A stretch of 64,000 bases of DNA from Verrucosispora sp. NA02020 (GTDB lineage: Bacteria > Actinomycetota > Actinomycetes > Mycobacteriales > Micromonosporaceae). The DNA is taken from NCBI RefSeq assembly GCF_013364215.1, contig NZ_CP054923.1, positions 6,262,001 through 6,326,000 on the forward strand. Reading direction: 5' to 3'. Under the pieces are notes generated by a model that saw only the letters and a program-made list of their open reading frames with translations, did not search any database and was not told the DNA's origin. Shown one piece after another: positions 1-10,186 of the stretch; positions within the stretch are counted from its first letter, which is position 1, and each line of letters begins with the position of its first letter. A program made the translations under genes and the position numbers.

Positions 1-30
1 GAAGGGGCGTCCCGGCCGGGACGCCCCTTC
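1..30 (-). terminator. Rho-independent-type terminator hairpin after pssA
   Basis: A perfect palindrome with two 15-nt GC-rich halves starts the window and lies 20 bp beyond the pssA stop. There is no T-run, as is usual in high-GC actinomycetes. It may also serve a gene to the left of the window. Confidence 0.7.
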
Positions 31-50
31 TTCGTGCCATGTCGATCAGG

Positions 51-1043
51 TCAGATGAGGGTGCGGCGCTGGCGGAGCCAGAGCACCGGACCGCTGACCA
101 GGTAACCCACCACGATCAGACCGAACGTGACCCGGATGTCGATCAGCGCACCGAGCACCGGGACCACCCAGACCCACGGCGGCAGCTTGACCAGCCGCGC
201 GAGCTTCGCGTACGGGAAGCTGCTGACCATGGTGAAGGCGAGCAGCGCCACCCCGGCGACCTGCACCAGACCCGGCACCGGCAGGCCGATCACGACCATC
301 AGGGCGAGCACGGCCGCCGCCATGGTGGTCGGCACGCCGCAGAAGAAGCGGCCGTCCTGGGGTGAGACGTTGAAGCGGGCCAACCGGATCGCGGCGCACG
401 CGGCGACCAGTGCGGCGGCCACCCCGGCGGCGGCCATCGGCACCTCACCGGCGAGCGAGGCGTAGACCACCACCGGTGCGGCGAGACCGAACGAGCACAT
501 GTCGGCGAGCGAGTCCATCTGCGCGCCGAAGGGGCTGGAGACCCCGAGCTTGCGGGCCAGCGCGCCGTCGAGGCCGTCGAAGGCGACGCAGGCGATGAGC
601 AGCAGGGCCGCCAGTTGTACGTCGCCACGCATGGCGACGAAGATCGCGTTGATGCCCAGCACCAGGCTGGCCAGTGTGCAGGCGTTGACCAGGGCGAACT
701 TCATCCGCCGGGCCATCGTCCGCTCACCGGGGAGCAGCGGGATCGGTGTCTGGGCGCTCTCCTCCACCGGAGCCGGCACGACGGCGGGGCTGACCGGGGC
801 GATTGTCTCGATCCGTGTGCGGTGGAACCGCTGCAGGCCGTACCGGCGACGCGGACGGTCCTGGTACCTCGGCTCGGGCAGCACGTCAGCCGTGCCGCCC
901 CCCTCCACACCTCGACGACCGACGCGGACCAACAGGACCTGGCGGGCGAGACTGCCGCTGCGGCGCAGCGGGCCCGTCCAGTTGCGTCCGGCGGGACGCG
1001 GGCTGTCAGTGGTACGACGCCGGCGCCATGGGGCTCTCGGCAC
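51..1043 (-). CDS. pssA: CDP-diacylglycerol--serine O-phosphatidyltransferase
   Basis: This integral membrane enzyme makes phosphatidylserine from CDP-diacylglycerol and L-serine, the first step to phosphatidylethanolamine. The CDP-alcohol phosphotransferase motif is clear: DGLDGALAR followed by GAQMDSLAD, inside a C-terminal region with about six hydrophobic helices. The start is uncertain. The GTG at 1043 has a GGAGG four bases upstream and gives 330 residues with an Arg/Pro-rich 110-residue N-terminal extension that stays open (for example RRRYGLQRFHRTR). The ATG at 716 gives a family-like 221-residue protein but has no good ribosome site. A psd gene, often the partner, is not visible next to it. 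The 290 bp upstream (1044-1334) hold no gene that I can support. Confidence 0.85.
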   Translation of the reverse strand: MPRAPWRRRRTTDSPRPAGRNWTGPLRRSGSLARQVLLVRVGRRGVEGGGTADVLPEPRYQDRPRRRYGLQRFHRTRIETIAPVSPAVVPAPVEESAQTPIPLLPGERTMARRMKFALVNACTLASLVLGINAIFVAMRGDVQLAALLLIACVAFDGLDGALARKLGVSSPFGAQMDSLADMCSFGLAAPVVVYASLAGEVPMAAAGVAAALVAACAAIRLARFNVSPQDGRFFCGVPTTMAAAVLALMVVIGLPVPGLVQVAGVALLAFTMVSSFPYAKLARLVKLPPWVWVVPVLGALIDIRVTFGLIVVGYLVSGPVLWLRQRRTLI

Positions 1044-1334
1044 GCTTCCTCCATCACCGGATCGTTGGCCGCCACCTGGGGCCGGCGTCCGGCTCTCTCG
1101 TGCCGGGTCTCTTCGACCCGGCAGCCGTTTTGCGGAGTACACCATTGCATAGGGGGACGGGGATTGGCGATAGCTACCGGCGCTACTTATATCTGCCTCA
1201 ACCGTGCAAACCGCCGTCTTATTCCCATCCCGGGACATTCTTGCCCGTATTCAGTGTCAGCGCTGCCTCGACTGTACCGGAGCCGGTCATCCCCGGCCCG
1301 GTGAGCAGGAGCCCGGAGGGTGCCGCGACCAACG

Positions 1335-2240
1335 TCACATGAGCGCGTCGAGCGCCCGCGAGGCGATCTCCGTCATCGGCAGTTCTCGCAGCTCAGGAAT
1401 GGTGAACCAGGCGGCTTGGGCGGTGGAGCCGCCGGCCAGTTCGGTCACCGCCGGAACGGTCGGAACATCGACCAGCACCCGATAGACGACCCGGATCCCG
1501 TGCCAGTCGATCGGATACCCTTCCGGACCCAGTGCGACCTGATTGTGCAGATTGTCCACTTCGATCAACTCGGTCACCCGACCCAGTTGTCCGGACTCCT
1601 CGACCAGTTCCCGTAGCAGCGCGGTGACCGGCTGTTCGCCATGATCAGTACCGCCGCCGGGCAGGTGCCAGCGGCCGGCACCCGGATAGCCGTCCGCGAT
1701 CAACGACAGCAGCACCCGGCCCGCCGGGTCGGTGACCACGCCGTACGCCCCGAAACGCTGCCGTCGGCGCGGCTCGGGAGGCGGGAAGGGTGCCGTCCGG
1801 CGCAGCGCCGCCGACGGCAACGGGACCACCGGCAGACCGAGCGCCTCGGCCGTGAACGGCAGCAGCGGCAGCACGGACGCCTCGGCCGGGCTGCACCAGC
1901 GGGCGAGATCGGTGCTGCCGATCGCCTCGGCCCGCAGCCGCCCGCCCAGCGGGTTGACGTCGAACAGCACCCGGTCGGTGTGCAGGGCCACCCCGAGGTC
2001 CGGATAGGGCGTCACGTCGGCGACCACCGCCCGCAGCCCGGTCACCTCGACGACCAGGCCGGTCTCCTCGGCGCACTCGCGGACCACCGCGTCGGCGGGA
2101 TGCTCGGCGTGCTCCAGGCCACCGCCGGGCAGCGACCAGACCGCGGGGAAGTCCGCCTCCGCCGAGCCCCGCACCAGAAGCATGCGCCGCTCGGCGTCCC
2201 GCAGCACCCCGTACGCACCGACCCGCCGCAGCTGTTCCAC
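1335..2240 (-). CDS. Tandem double-Nudix hydrolase A
   Basis: This 301-residue protein has two complete Nudix domains. The first Nudix box (about residues 41-63) reads GGLEHAE, seven residues, then RECAEETGL. The second (about 194-216) reads GGTDHGE, seven residues, then RELVEESGQ. Both keep all the catalytic Glu and Gly residues of GX5EX7REUXEEXGU, so both sites should hydrolyse a nucleoside diphosphate linked to some moiety; the substrate is unknown. The start is a GTG six bases after a TAGGGT hexamer, suggesting a leaderless mRNA. The gene next upstream, ending about 106 bp away, is a paralogue of the same architecture. Confidence 0.85.
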   Translation of the reverse strand: MEQLRRVGAYGVLRDAERRMLLVRGSAEADFPAVWSLPGGGLEHAEHPADAVVRECAEETGLVVEVTGLRAVVADVTPYPDLGVALHTDRVLFDVNPLGGRLRAEAIGSTDLARWCSPAEASVLPLLPFTAEALGLPVVPLPSAALRRTAPFPPPEPRRRQRFGAYGVVTDPAGRVLLSLIADGYPGAGRWHLPGGGTDHGEQPVTALLRELVEESGQLGRVTELIEVDNLHNQVALGPEGYPIDWHGIRVVYRVLVDVPTVPAVTELAGGSTAQAAWFTIPELRELPMTEIASRALDALM

Positions 2241-2346
2241 GTCCCGACCCTAGTGCGGCGTCCGGAGCGGTCACCGGACCGGTCTAGATCGATCATGAAG
2301 TTGACGGGTGCTCGCCGCCAACCCCACGATCGTCGGACGGGTGACG

Positions 2347-3294
2347 TCAGGTCAGTCGAGCCGCCTGCACGGCCTCCGCCGTGACCTCGGTGAGGCGGTC
2401 GGTGGGCAGGGCGCCCAACTCCTCCCGCGCGAACCAGCGGGCCTCACAGGTGGAACCACCGACGTCGGCGACGGTGGGCGGGGCGGGCTTGTCGACCACG
2501 ACCCGGTAGAAGGCACGGACGCCGTGCCAGTCGATCGGGTAGCCCTCCGGGCCGAGCGAGGCGGCGTCCCGGTGGCTGGCGACCCCGAGCAGCTCGACCA
2601 GCCGCCCGTCCTGCCCGGTCTCCTCGACCAGTTCCCGGATCAGCGCGGCACCCGGCTGCTCGCCGTAGTCGGTGCCGCCACCGGGCAGGTGCCAGCACCC
2701 CGCACCCGGGTAGCCGTCGGAGACCCGGGTCAACAGCACCCGCCCGTCCGGGTCGGTGACGACGGCGTACGCGGCGAAGCGCTGCGCCCGGTGCAGCCCG
2801 TCCGGGCCGGGCACCGCATAGAAGGAGGGGAACTCCGGCGCCTCGTCGGGGACGATGTCCGCCGAGGAGGCGGGCAGCCCCAGTGCACGGGCGGTGAAGG
2901 AGCGCAGCGGCAGGCGCTGCGCCTCCTCCCGGGTGACCCAGCGGACCAGGTCGGTCGGCCGGTCGACCCGGTCGGTCAGCGAGCCGCCCCGGACCGAGAC
3001 CCGGTAGAGCAGCCGGTCGGTGTGGATGGTGATGCCCCGCTCGGGCAGGGCACGCATGTCGGCCAGGACGTCCTGGAGGCCGGCCACGGCCACCGACAGC
3101 CCGGTCTCGGCGGCGGTCTCGCGGACGACGGTGTGGTGCGGGTCCTCGCCGTGGTCGACAGCCCCACCGGGCAGGGACCACGTGCCGGGTGTGCCGGAGC
3201 GCTCCGATGCGCGGACCAGCAACACTCGGTCAACCGAATCAGCACAGACTGCATATGCCGCGATCCTGCGCAGCGGCTCCAGCATGGTGGTCAC
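2347..3294 (-). CDS. Tandem double-Nudix hydrolase B
   Basis: This 315-residue paralogue of the neighbouring double-Nudix protein has the same layout and near-identical blocks such as GPEGYPIDWHG. Its first Nudix box ends RETAAETGL: the first Glu of the EE pair is Ala, so the N-terminal site may be weakened. The second box (GGTDYGE, then RELVEETGQ) is intact. The start may be the GTG at 3294 or the ATG at 3285; neither has a clear ribosome site. Substrate unknown. The pair most likely arose by gene duplication after an older domain duplication. Confidence 0.85.
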   Translation of the reverse strand: MTTMLEPLRRIAAYAVCADSVDRVLLVRASERSGTPGTWSLPGGAVDHGEDPHHTVVRETAAETGLSVAVAGLQDVLADMRALPERGITIHTDRLLYRVSVRGGSLTDRVDRPTDLVRWVTREEAQRLPLRSFTARALGLPASSADIVPDEAPEFPSFYAVPGPDGLHRAQRFAAYAVVTDPDGRVLLTRVSDGYPGAGCWHLPGGGTDYGEQPGAALIRELVEETGQDGRLVELLGVASHRDAASLGPEGYPIDWHGVRAFYRVVVDKPAPPTVADVGGSTCEARWFAREELGALPTDRLTEVTAEAVQAARLT

Positions 3295-3438
3295 GGAGCC
3301 AAATTCTCCCCGTGTCCGGTTACCGCAGCGGAAAAGAGTCGGATTCCTGACTGATCACTCGCCCCTGAGGGGCAGGTCAGGGTAAGACTCCGGGCCATCA
3401 CCGAGGTCGATGAGCGTCGCGACGCGGACCGTGGAGTC

Positions 3439-3906
3439 ATGACTTCCACATCGCAGGCCCCGTACAAGCAGTTGCGCCGCCCGACCACCGACCGGATGAT
3501 CGCCGGTGTGGCCAGCGGCCTCGGCCGGTACTTCGCCGTCGACCCCACCCTGGTCCGCGTCGCCTTCGCCGTCGGCACGTTGCTGACCGGCGGGATCGCC
3601 GCGCTCGCGTACCCGGTCATGTGGTTCCTGATGCCCGAGGAGCCGGCCGGTGCGCCGGCCTGGCCGCACCCGGCGGACGCGACGCCCCACGCCGCGCCGC
3701 CGCCCGGACCGGCCGGTGGCCCGTCGCACCCCGCCTGGCCCTTCCCGGCCCCGGGAGCGGCCCCCACCGGCCCGGTGACCACCCCGCACGCACCCCCGCA
3801 GGCGCCGGTCGTCGGGCCGGAGCCGATCGTCGAATCGGGGCCGGAGGCCGGGCCACAGCCGACCCCCGGAACGTCACCTCAGCCGCCGGACCGACCGGCC
3901 GTCTGA
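3439..3906 (+). CDS. PspC-domain membrane protein
   Basis: The first about 65 residues form a PspC domain (LRRPTTDRMIAGVASGLGRY, then DPTLVRVAF) with one transmembrane segment ending in MWFLMPEE. The remaining about 90 residues are Pro/Ala/Gly-rich and probably disordered. PspC proteins act in envelope-stress (phage-shock) signalling at the membrane; here no pspA neighbour is present. It is convergent with guaA, and only four bases separate the two stops. Confidence 0.8.
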   Translation: MTSTSQAPYKQLRRPTTDRMIAGVASGLGRYFAVDPTLVRVAFAVGTLLTGGIAALAYPVMWFLMPEEPAGAPAWPHPADATPHAAPPPGPAGGPSHPAWPFPAPGAAPTGPVTTPHAPPQAPVVGPEPIVESGPEAGPQPTPGTSPQPPDRPAV

Positions 3907-3910
3907 GGCG

Positions 3911-5467
<1,557 letters not shown>

Positions 5468-5553
5468 GTGCACGAAGCCTACCGACAGTCACCGGTCGCC
5501 CCGGTCGCGCCCTGCGCGGTCCCGTCACCCGTCGCGTGGCCGGCCTCGGCGGG

Positions 5554-7260
5554 TCACGAGCCGCCCTGGTCAGCCAGCGCTCCGGGTGCGCCCGGCGGCA
5601 CGGCCGGACGGTGCGGGCGGACCGCGGTGAGCCGCCGGTACGGCGCGCCGAGCGGCGGACGCGGGTCGACCTCACCCCGGTTCGGCCAGAGCGACGTGGC
5701 GCGCTCGGCCTGGGCGGTGATGGTCAGCGACGGATTCACCCCGAGGTTGGCCGAGACGGCGGCACCGTCCAGCACGTGCAGCCCCGGGTGGCCGTGGACC
5801 CGGTGGTACGGGTCGACCACCCCGTCGGCGGGGGACACGCCGATCACCGCGCCGCCCAGGATGTGCGCGGTCATCGGGATGTCGAACGGCTCGGTCAGCG
5901 CGCCGCCCGGCGTACCGTCGATCTCCTCCGCCAGCAGCCGCGCGGCCCGGTGGCCGGCCGGGATCCAGGTCGGGTTCGGGACGCCGTGGCCGGGGCCGGA
6001 GACCAGCCGGCCGCCGAACGGCCCGCGCCTCCAGCGGGTGGTGAGCGAGTTGTCGACCGACTGCATGACCAGGGCGATCACGGTGCGTTGCGACCAGCCA
6101 CGGACGGAGAGCATCCGGACGGCCCGGCCGGGATGCCGGACCAGTTGCCCCAGCCAGCGGCGGACCCGGTGCGGCCCGCCCTCGACCAGCAGCGTCTGGA
6201 GCAGTCCCATCGCGTTCGCGCCCCGCCCGTACCGGACCGGCTCGACGTGGGTCTGCGGGTCGGGGTGGAACGAACTGGTGATCGCCACCCCCTCGGTGAG
6301 GTCGACACCGCGTGCCCGCGCCTGCCGGCGGGACATCGAGGCACCGAGAATCGCCTCCGAGTTGGTGCGGGTCAGCTCACCGAGGCGGGGCGAGAGACCG
6401 GGCAGCGCGCCGACGGCCCGCATCTCGTGCAGCAGCCGCTGGGTGCCCAGCGCACCGGCGGCGAAGACCACCTGGTCGGCCTCGATCACCTGCCGACGCC
6501 GCCGCAGCCAGGACCCGGTGCGTTCGGTGTGCACCCGGTACCCGCCCCCGACCGGCCGGACCTCGGTCACCGTGGTCAGCGGACGCACCTCGGCACCGAG
6601 CCGCTCGGCCAACCAGAGATAGTTCTTGACCAGCGTGTTCTTCGCGCCGTGGCGGCAGCCGGTCATGCAGGCGCCGCAGTGCGTGCAGCCGGTGCGCGCG
6701 GGACCGGCACCCCCGAAGTACGGGTCGGCGACCGACTCGCCGGGCCGCCCGATGTGCACGCCGACCGGGGTCGCGTGCACGGTGTGCCCCACCCCCATCC
6801 GCTCGGCCACCCGCCGCATCACCCGGTCCGCCGGGGTGACCAGCGGGTACGCGGTGACCCCGAGCATCCGTTTGGCCTGGTCGTAGTGCGGGGCGAGTTC
6901 GGCACGCCAGTCCGTGACGTCCCGCCACTGGGGGTCGTCGTAGAACGCGTCCAGCGGCTCGTAGAGCGTGTTGGCGTAGACCAGCGACCCACCGCCGACA
7001 CCCGCTCCGGACAGCACCAGCACCCCGCCGCCACGTCGCCGGTCGGCGGCCCGCAGCAGGGTGAGGCGTTGCAGGCCGAAGCAGCCCAGCCGGGGCGCCC
7101 AGAGGAACCGGCGCAGCCGCCACGAGGTCCGGGGGAACTCGTCGTCGGCGAACCGCCGGCCGGCCTCCAGCACGCCGACCGTGTAGCCCTTCTCGGCCAG
7201 CCGCAGCGCGGCGACACTCCCGCCGAAGCCGGACCCGATCACGACCACGTCGTACCGCAT
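5554..7260 (-). CDS. GMC oxidoreductase, cholesterol-oxidase-like
   Basis: This 568-residue flavoprotein opens with a dinucleotide-binding fold (VVVIGSGFGGSVAALRLAEKG). It carries the GMC features GAGVGGGSLVYAN and a C-terminal NLGVNPSLTITAQAER segment, and matches the family annotated as ChoD in mycobacteria. Near residues 200-215 it has a CxxCxxCxxxC cluster (GCTHCGACMTGC) resembling an iron-sulfur signature, which I recall as common in this actinobacterial subgroup. Real substrates are poorly defined; steroid oxidation is only an inference. The position between guaA and guaB3 matches the mycobacterial order. Confidence 0.8.
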   Translation of the reverse strand: MRYDVVVIGSGFGGSVAALRLAEKGYTVGVLEAGRRFADDEFPRTSWRLRRFLWAPRLGCFGLQRLTLLRAADRRRGGGVLVLSGAGVGGGSLVYANTLYEPLDAFYDDPQWRDVTDWRAELAPHYDQAKRMLGVTAYPLVTPADRVMRRVAERMGVGHTVHATPVGVHIGRPGESVADPYFGGAGPARTGCTHCGACMTGCRHGAKNTLVKNYLWLAERLGAEVRPLTTVTEVRPVGGGYRVHTERTGSWLRRRRQVIEADQVVFAAGALGTQRLLHEMRAVGALPGLSPRLGELTRTNSEAILGASMSRRQARARGVDLTEGVAITSSFHPDPQTHVEPVRYGRGANAMGLLQTLLVEGGPHRVRRWLGQLVRHPGRAVRMLSVRGWSQRTVIALVMQSVDNSLTTRWRRGPFGGRLVSGPGHGVPNPTWIPAGHRAARLLAEEIDGTPGGALTEPFDIPMTAHILGGAVIGVSPADGVVDPYHRVHGHPGLHVLDGAAVSANLGVNPSLTITAQAERATSLWPNRGEVDPRPPLGAPYRRLTAVRPHRPAVPPGAPGALADQGGS

Positions 7261-7442
7261 GCACGCATCATTACTCGCGAGTAGATCTCGCGCCAGGCGC
7301 GGTTTTCGCGCCATCATGCAGCGCACCCGACCGCCGTGGGCCCGACGCGTGCCACGACGCCGTCCCGGACGCCCGCGGGCCGGTCGGTGGCAACCCGGCC
7401 CGCCGTGCGGCGGCGGCCCGGCATCGCAGGAGGAGGCGGGGG

Positions 7443-8555
7443 ATGACGTTCGGAGTAAACCGTAGACGGCTGACACTGGCGGTGGCCGGCCTGGTCACGG
7501 TGGCGGTGGTGGCCGTCGGCGCGGTGGCGGTGGCCCGGACGGTCGGCGACGACCGCACGCCGACCGCCGCGCCCACCGACGTCGCCACCTCGCCGAGCGC
7601 GTCGCCCAGCCCCGTCCCGAGTACGCCCCCACCCGGCGCCGACATCACCGGCCCGCTCAACCTGCTGCTGGTCGGCATCGACACCCGGGTCAGCGTGCCC
7701 GGCTGGCAGCCGAACGCCGACGCCGTCCTGGTGCTGCACGTGCCGGCCGGACTGTCCCGGGGGTACCTCTTCTCGCTCCCCCGCGACCTGCTGGTGGACA
7801 TCCCGGCGTTCCCGGACGCCGACTACCGGGGCGGGCGGACCAAGCTCACCCACGCGATGAGCAACGGCAGTCGGGTGCCGGGCCGACCGAACGAACCGGA
7901 CCCGGCCCAGGGGTACGAGTTGCTGCGCCGCACCGTCAGCGAGTACACCGGGCTGCGCATCGACGCGGGCGCGGTGCTCACCTTCGGCGGCTTCGACAAG
8001 CTGGTGGACAGCCTCGGCGGCGTGGACATCCGGGTCGACCAGCGCGTCGTCTCCCGGCACCGCCAGCCGGACGGCAAGCACCGCCAGCCCGGCCCGGGTG
8101 TCGGGGGTTACGTCGGGCCGAGGATGGTCTACGAGCCGGGCGACCGGCACCTCAACGGCTGGCAGGCCCTCGACTACGCGCGCCAGCGCTACCTGCCCGG
8201 TGGCGACTACACCCGGCAGCGCCACCAGCAGCAACTCATCCGTGCGCTGATCGGCAGGATCCTCGCCGACGACCTGGGCCGGCAACCGCAGCGCCTCGAG
8301 CAGGTGGCCGCCGCGCTCGGCGACGCCATGATCTATGTCGGCGGGCGGCGGATCGTGGAGTTCGCGTACGCCCTCAGCACGCTGTCACCGGACACGCTCA
8401 CGCTGGTCGGCCTGCCCGGGGCGTCGGTCGGCCGGGGCGGCGCGTACCGGGGCGAGGAACTGACCACCGTCGGTCGCCGGTTCCTGGCCGCCCTGCGCGC
8501 CGGACGGGTGGACGCGTACCTCGCCGACCACCCGAAGCTCACCGTGCCGGACTGA
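7443..8555 (+). CDS. LytR-CpsA-Psr (LCP) family protein
   Basis: LCP proteins are extracytoplasmic phosphotransferases that attach polymers such as teichoic acid or arabinogalactan to peptidoglycan. This 370-residue protein has a short cytoplasmic tail, one transmembrane helix (about residues 8-30), a Ser/Pro/Thr linker, then the LCP core: NLLLVGIDTR, SLPRDLLVDI, the KLTHA helix, and the Arg pair in DYARQRY with DYTRQRHQQQ. A strong ribosome site (AGGAGG) lies about 10 bases before the ATG. It is divergent from the GMC oxidase gene, with a 182-bp shared upstream region. Confidence 0.9.
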   Translation: MTFGVNRRRLTLAVAGLVTVAVVAVGAVAVARTVGDDRTPTAAPTDVATSPSASPSPVPSTPPPGADITGPLNLLLVGIDTRVSVPGWQPNADAVLVLHVPAGLSRGYLFSLPRDLLVDIPAFPDADYRGGRTKLTHAMSNGSRVPGRPNEPDPAQGYELLRRTVSEYTGLRIDAGAVLTFGGFDKLVDSLGGVDIRVDQRVVSRHRQPDGKHRQPGPGVGGYVGPRMVYEPGDRHLNGWQALDYARQRYLPGGDYTRQRHQQQLIRALIGRILADDLGRQPQRLEQVAAALGDAMIYVGGRRIVEFAYALSTLSPDTLTLVGLPGASVGRGGAYRGEELTTVGRRFLAALRAGRVDAYLADHPKLTVPD

Positions 8556-8632
8556 GCGGCGCACGGCGGCCTGCCGTCTGTCGCCCTGCCCTCCGCCGTC
8601 CGGCAGACAGGCGGTCGGGGCGGGTTGGGTGG

Positions 8633-10051
8633 TCAGGGTAGGCCGGGCGGGGTGGAGCCGGTGAGCCAGGTGTCGAAGAAGGTGCCCAGCGACCGGCCGG
8701 AGACCCGCTCGGCCAGGGCGACGAAGTCGCTGGTGGTGGCGGTGCCGTCCCGGCGTTCGGTGGTCCAGGAGCGCAGGATCTCGAAGAAGGCGTCGTCGCC
8801 CACCGTACGGCGCAACGCGTGCACCACCAGCGCCCCGCGTTTGTAGACGGCGGTGCTGAACATCTGGCCCGGACCGGGGTCGAGGGTGGGCCGCGACCAG
8901 TCGGTGTCGGCGTACTGGAGTTCGAAACTGCGCTGGGCGGTACGCCCACCGTCGTGCTCCGCCCAGAGCCACTCGGCGTAGCTGGCGAAGCCCTCGTTGA
9001 GCCAGATGTCGCCCCAGCGGGCCAACGCCACACTGTTGCCGAACCACTGGTGCGCCAACTCGTGCGCGACCACCGCGTAATTCGGTTCGCCGTCACGGAA
9101 GAAACCCGGGCCGTAGACCGGCCGGGACTGCGTCTCCAACGCGTATCCGATGCGGCTGTCGTCGACCACCACCCCGCCGTACGCCTCGAACGGGTACGGC
9201 CCGAAGCGACCGGCCAGGAAGTCGGCGATCTCGCCGGTGCGGGCCAGTGACCGTGCCTGCGGACCGGTGGCCGGCATCCCGGTCGGTACGGCGGTGACCA
9301 GCGGCTTGCCACCGTGGGTGCCGGTCTCGACCCGGTAGTCACCGATCACCAGCGTGGTCAGGTAGCTCGCCATCGGCGACCGCTCGGCCCACCGCCAGGT
9401 GGTCCAGCCGTCGGTGCTGGTCCGCTCCCCCGGCACCCCGTTGCTCAACGCGGCGAGGCCGTCCGGGACGGTCACCTCGATGTCGTACGTGGCCTTGTCG
9501 GAGGGGTGGTCGTTGACCGGGAACCAGGTCGACGCCGAGCGCGGCTGGCCGAGCGCGATCGCGCCGTCGTCGGTGTGCTGGAAGCCGCCGCTGCCCAACA
9601 CGTTGTCGGCGATCGGCTGCGGCACACCGGCGTACGTCACGTCGACCGTGAACCGGCTGCCCTCGGGAAGTCCCCGGCGCGGGGTGACGGTCAGTTCACC
9701 GTCGGCGTGCCGGTGCTCGGCCGGTGCGCCGTCCACGGTGACCGTGTCGACCGCCAGCCCGGTCAGGTCCAGGTTGAAGCGGGACAGTCCGTGGGTCGCG
9801 GTCGCCCTGACCTCGGCCCGGCCGGCGAGCCGGTCGTCGGCCGGGTCGTAGCGCACCACCAACCGGTAGTGGTCCACGTCGTACCCGCCGTTGCCGCTGC
9901 CCGGCACGTACGGGTCGGCCAGGTCGACGCTGCCCGCCCGGAACCCGTCGCGGTCCGCGGGCTCGCGCTCCCCCGTGCAGCTCACCAGCCCCACAGCGGC
10001 CACCACGGCCACCACGCCAGCCCGCCACCGCCGCCCCGCACCCCTGCTCAT
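8633..10051 (-). CDS. M1-family zinc metallopeptidase lipoprotein
   Basis: A secreted aminopeptidase-type protein of 472 residues. The N-terminus is a lipoprotein signal with lipobox LVSC. The M1 zinc motif HELAHQWFGN is followed 18 residues later by the third ligand in NEGFASYAEW. The fold is truncated relative to full aminopeptidase N (no C-terminal ERAP domain), as usual for the actinobacterial short group. The chosen ATG lies seven bases after TAGGCT, so a leaderless transcript is likely. Convergent with the LCP gene; the 77 bp between the two contain only an imperfect hairpin. Confidence 0.88.
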   Translation of the reverse strand: MSRGAGRRWRAGVVAVVAAVGLVSCTGEREPADRDGFRAGSVDLADPYVPGSGNGGYDVDHYRLVVRYDPADDRLAGRAEVRATATHGLSRFNLDLTGLAVDTVTVDGAPAEHRHADGELTVTPRRGLPEGSRFTVDVTYAGVPQPIADNVLGSGGFQHTDDGAIALGQPRSASTWFPVNDHPSDKATYDIEVTVPDGLAALSNGVPGERTSTDGWTTWRWAERSPMASYLTTLVIGDYRVETGTHGGKPLVTAVPTGMPATGPQARSLARTGEIADFLAGRFGPYPFEAYGGVVVDDSRIGYALETQSRPVYGPGFFRDGEPNYAVVAHELAHQWFGNSVALARWGDIWLNEGFASYAEWLWAEHDGGRTAQRSFELQYADTDWSRPTLDPGPGQMFSTAVYKRGALVVHALRRTVGDDAFFEILRSWTTERRDGTATTSDFVALAERVSGRSLGTFFDTWLTGSTPPGLP

Positions 10052-10079
10052 CCGCCAGAGCCTACCGCCGCCCACGTCA

Positions 10080-10151
10080 TCGATCATGGAGTTGTGGCGG
10101 CGGCGAACCGGGCAAACCAATACGGGTCGCCTGCCACAACTCCATGATCGA
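10080..10151. repeat. Long inverted repeat, GATCATGGAGTTGTGG family, copy 1
   Basis: Two perfectly complementary 19-nt arms (10080-10098 and 10133-10151) are separated by a 34-nt loop. The arm includes cgatcatggagttgtggc. It lies between the M1 peptidase start and the guaB3 stop, so it can act as terminator for guaB3. The same arm recurs at 20490-20557 and partly near 2288 and 20690, so it is a dispersed repeat and not only a terminator. Confidence 0.85.
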
Positions 10152-10186
10152 CGGTCCGACCGGGGACGACGGGGTGACGGGTGGGG

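Noticed and set aside
8556..8632. Terminator between the LCP and M1 peptidase genes
   Set aside because: The inverted repeat (gcctgccgtctg against cggcagacaggc) pairs only with bulges; too weak to call.
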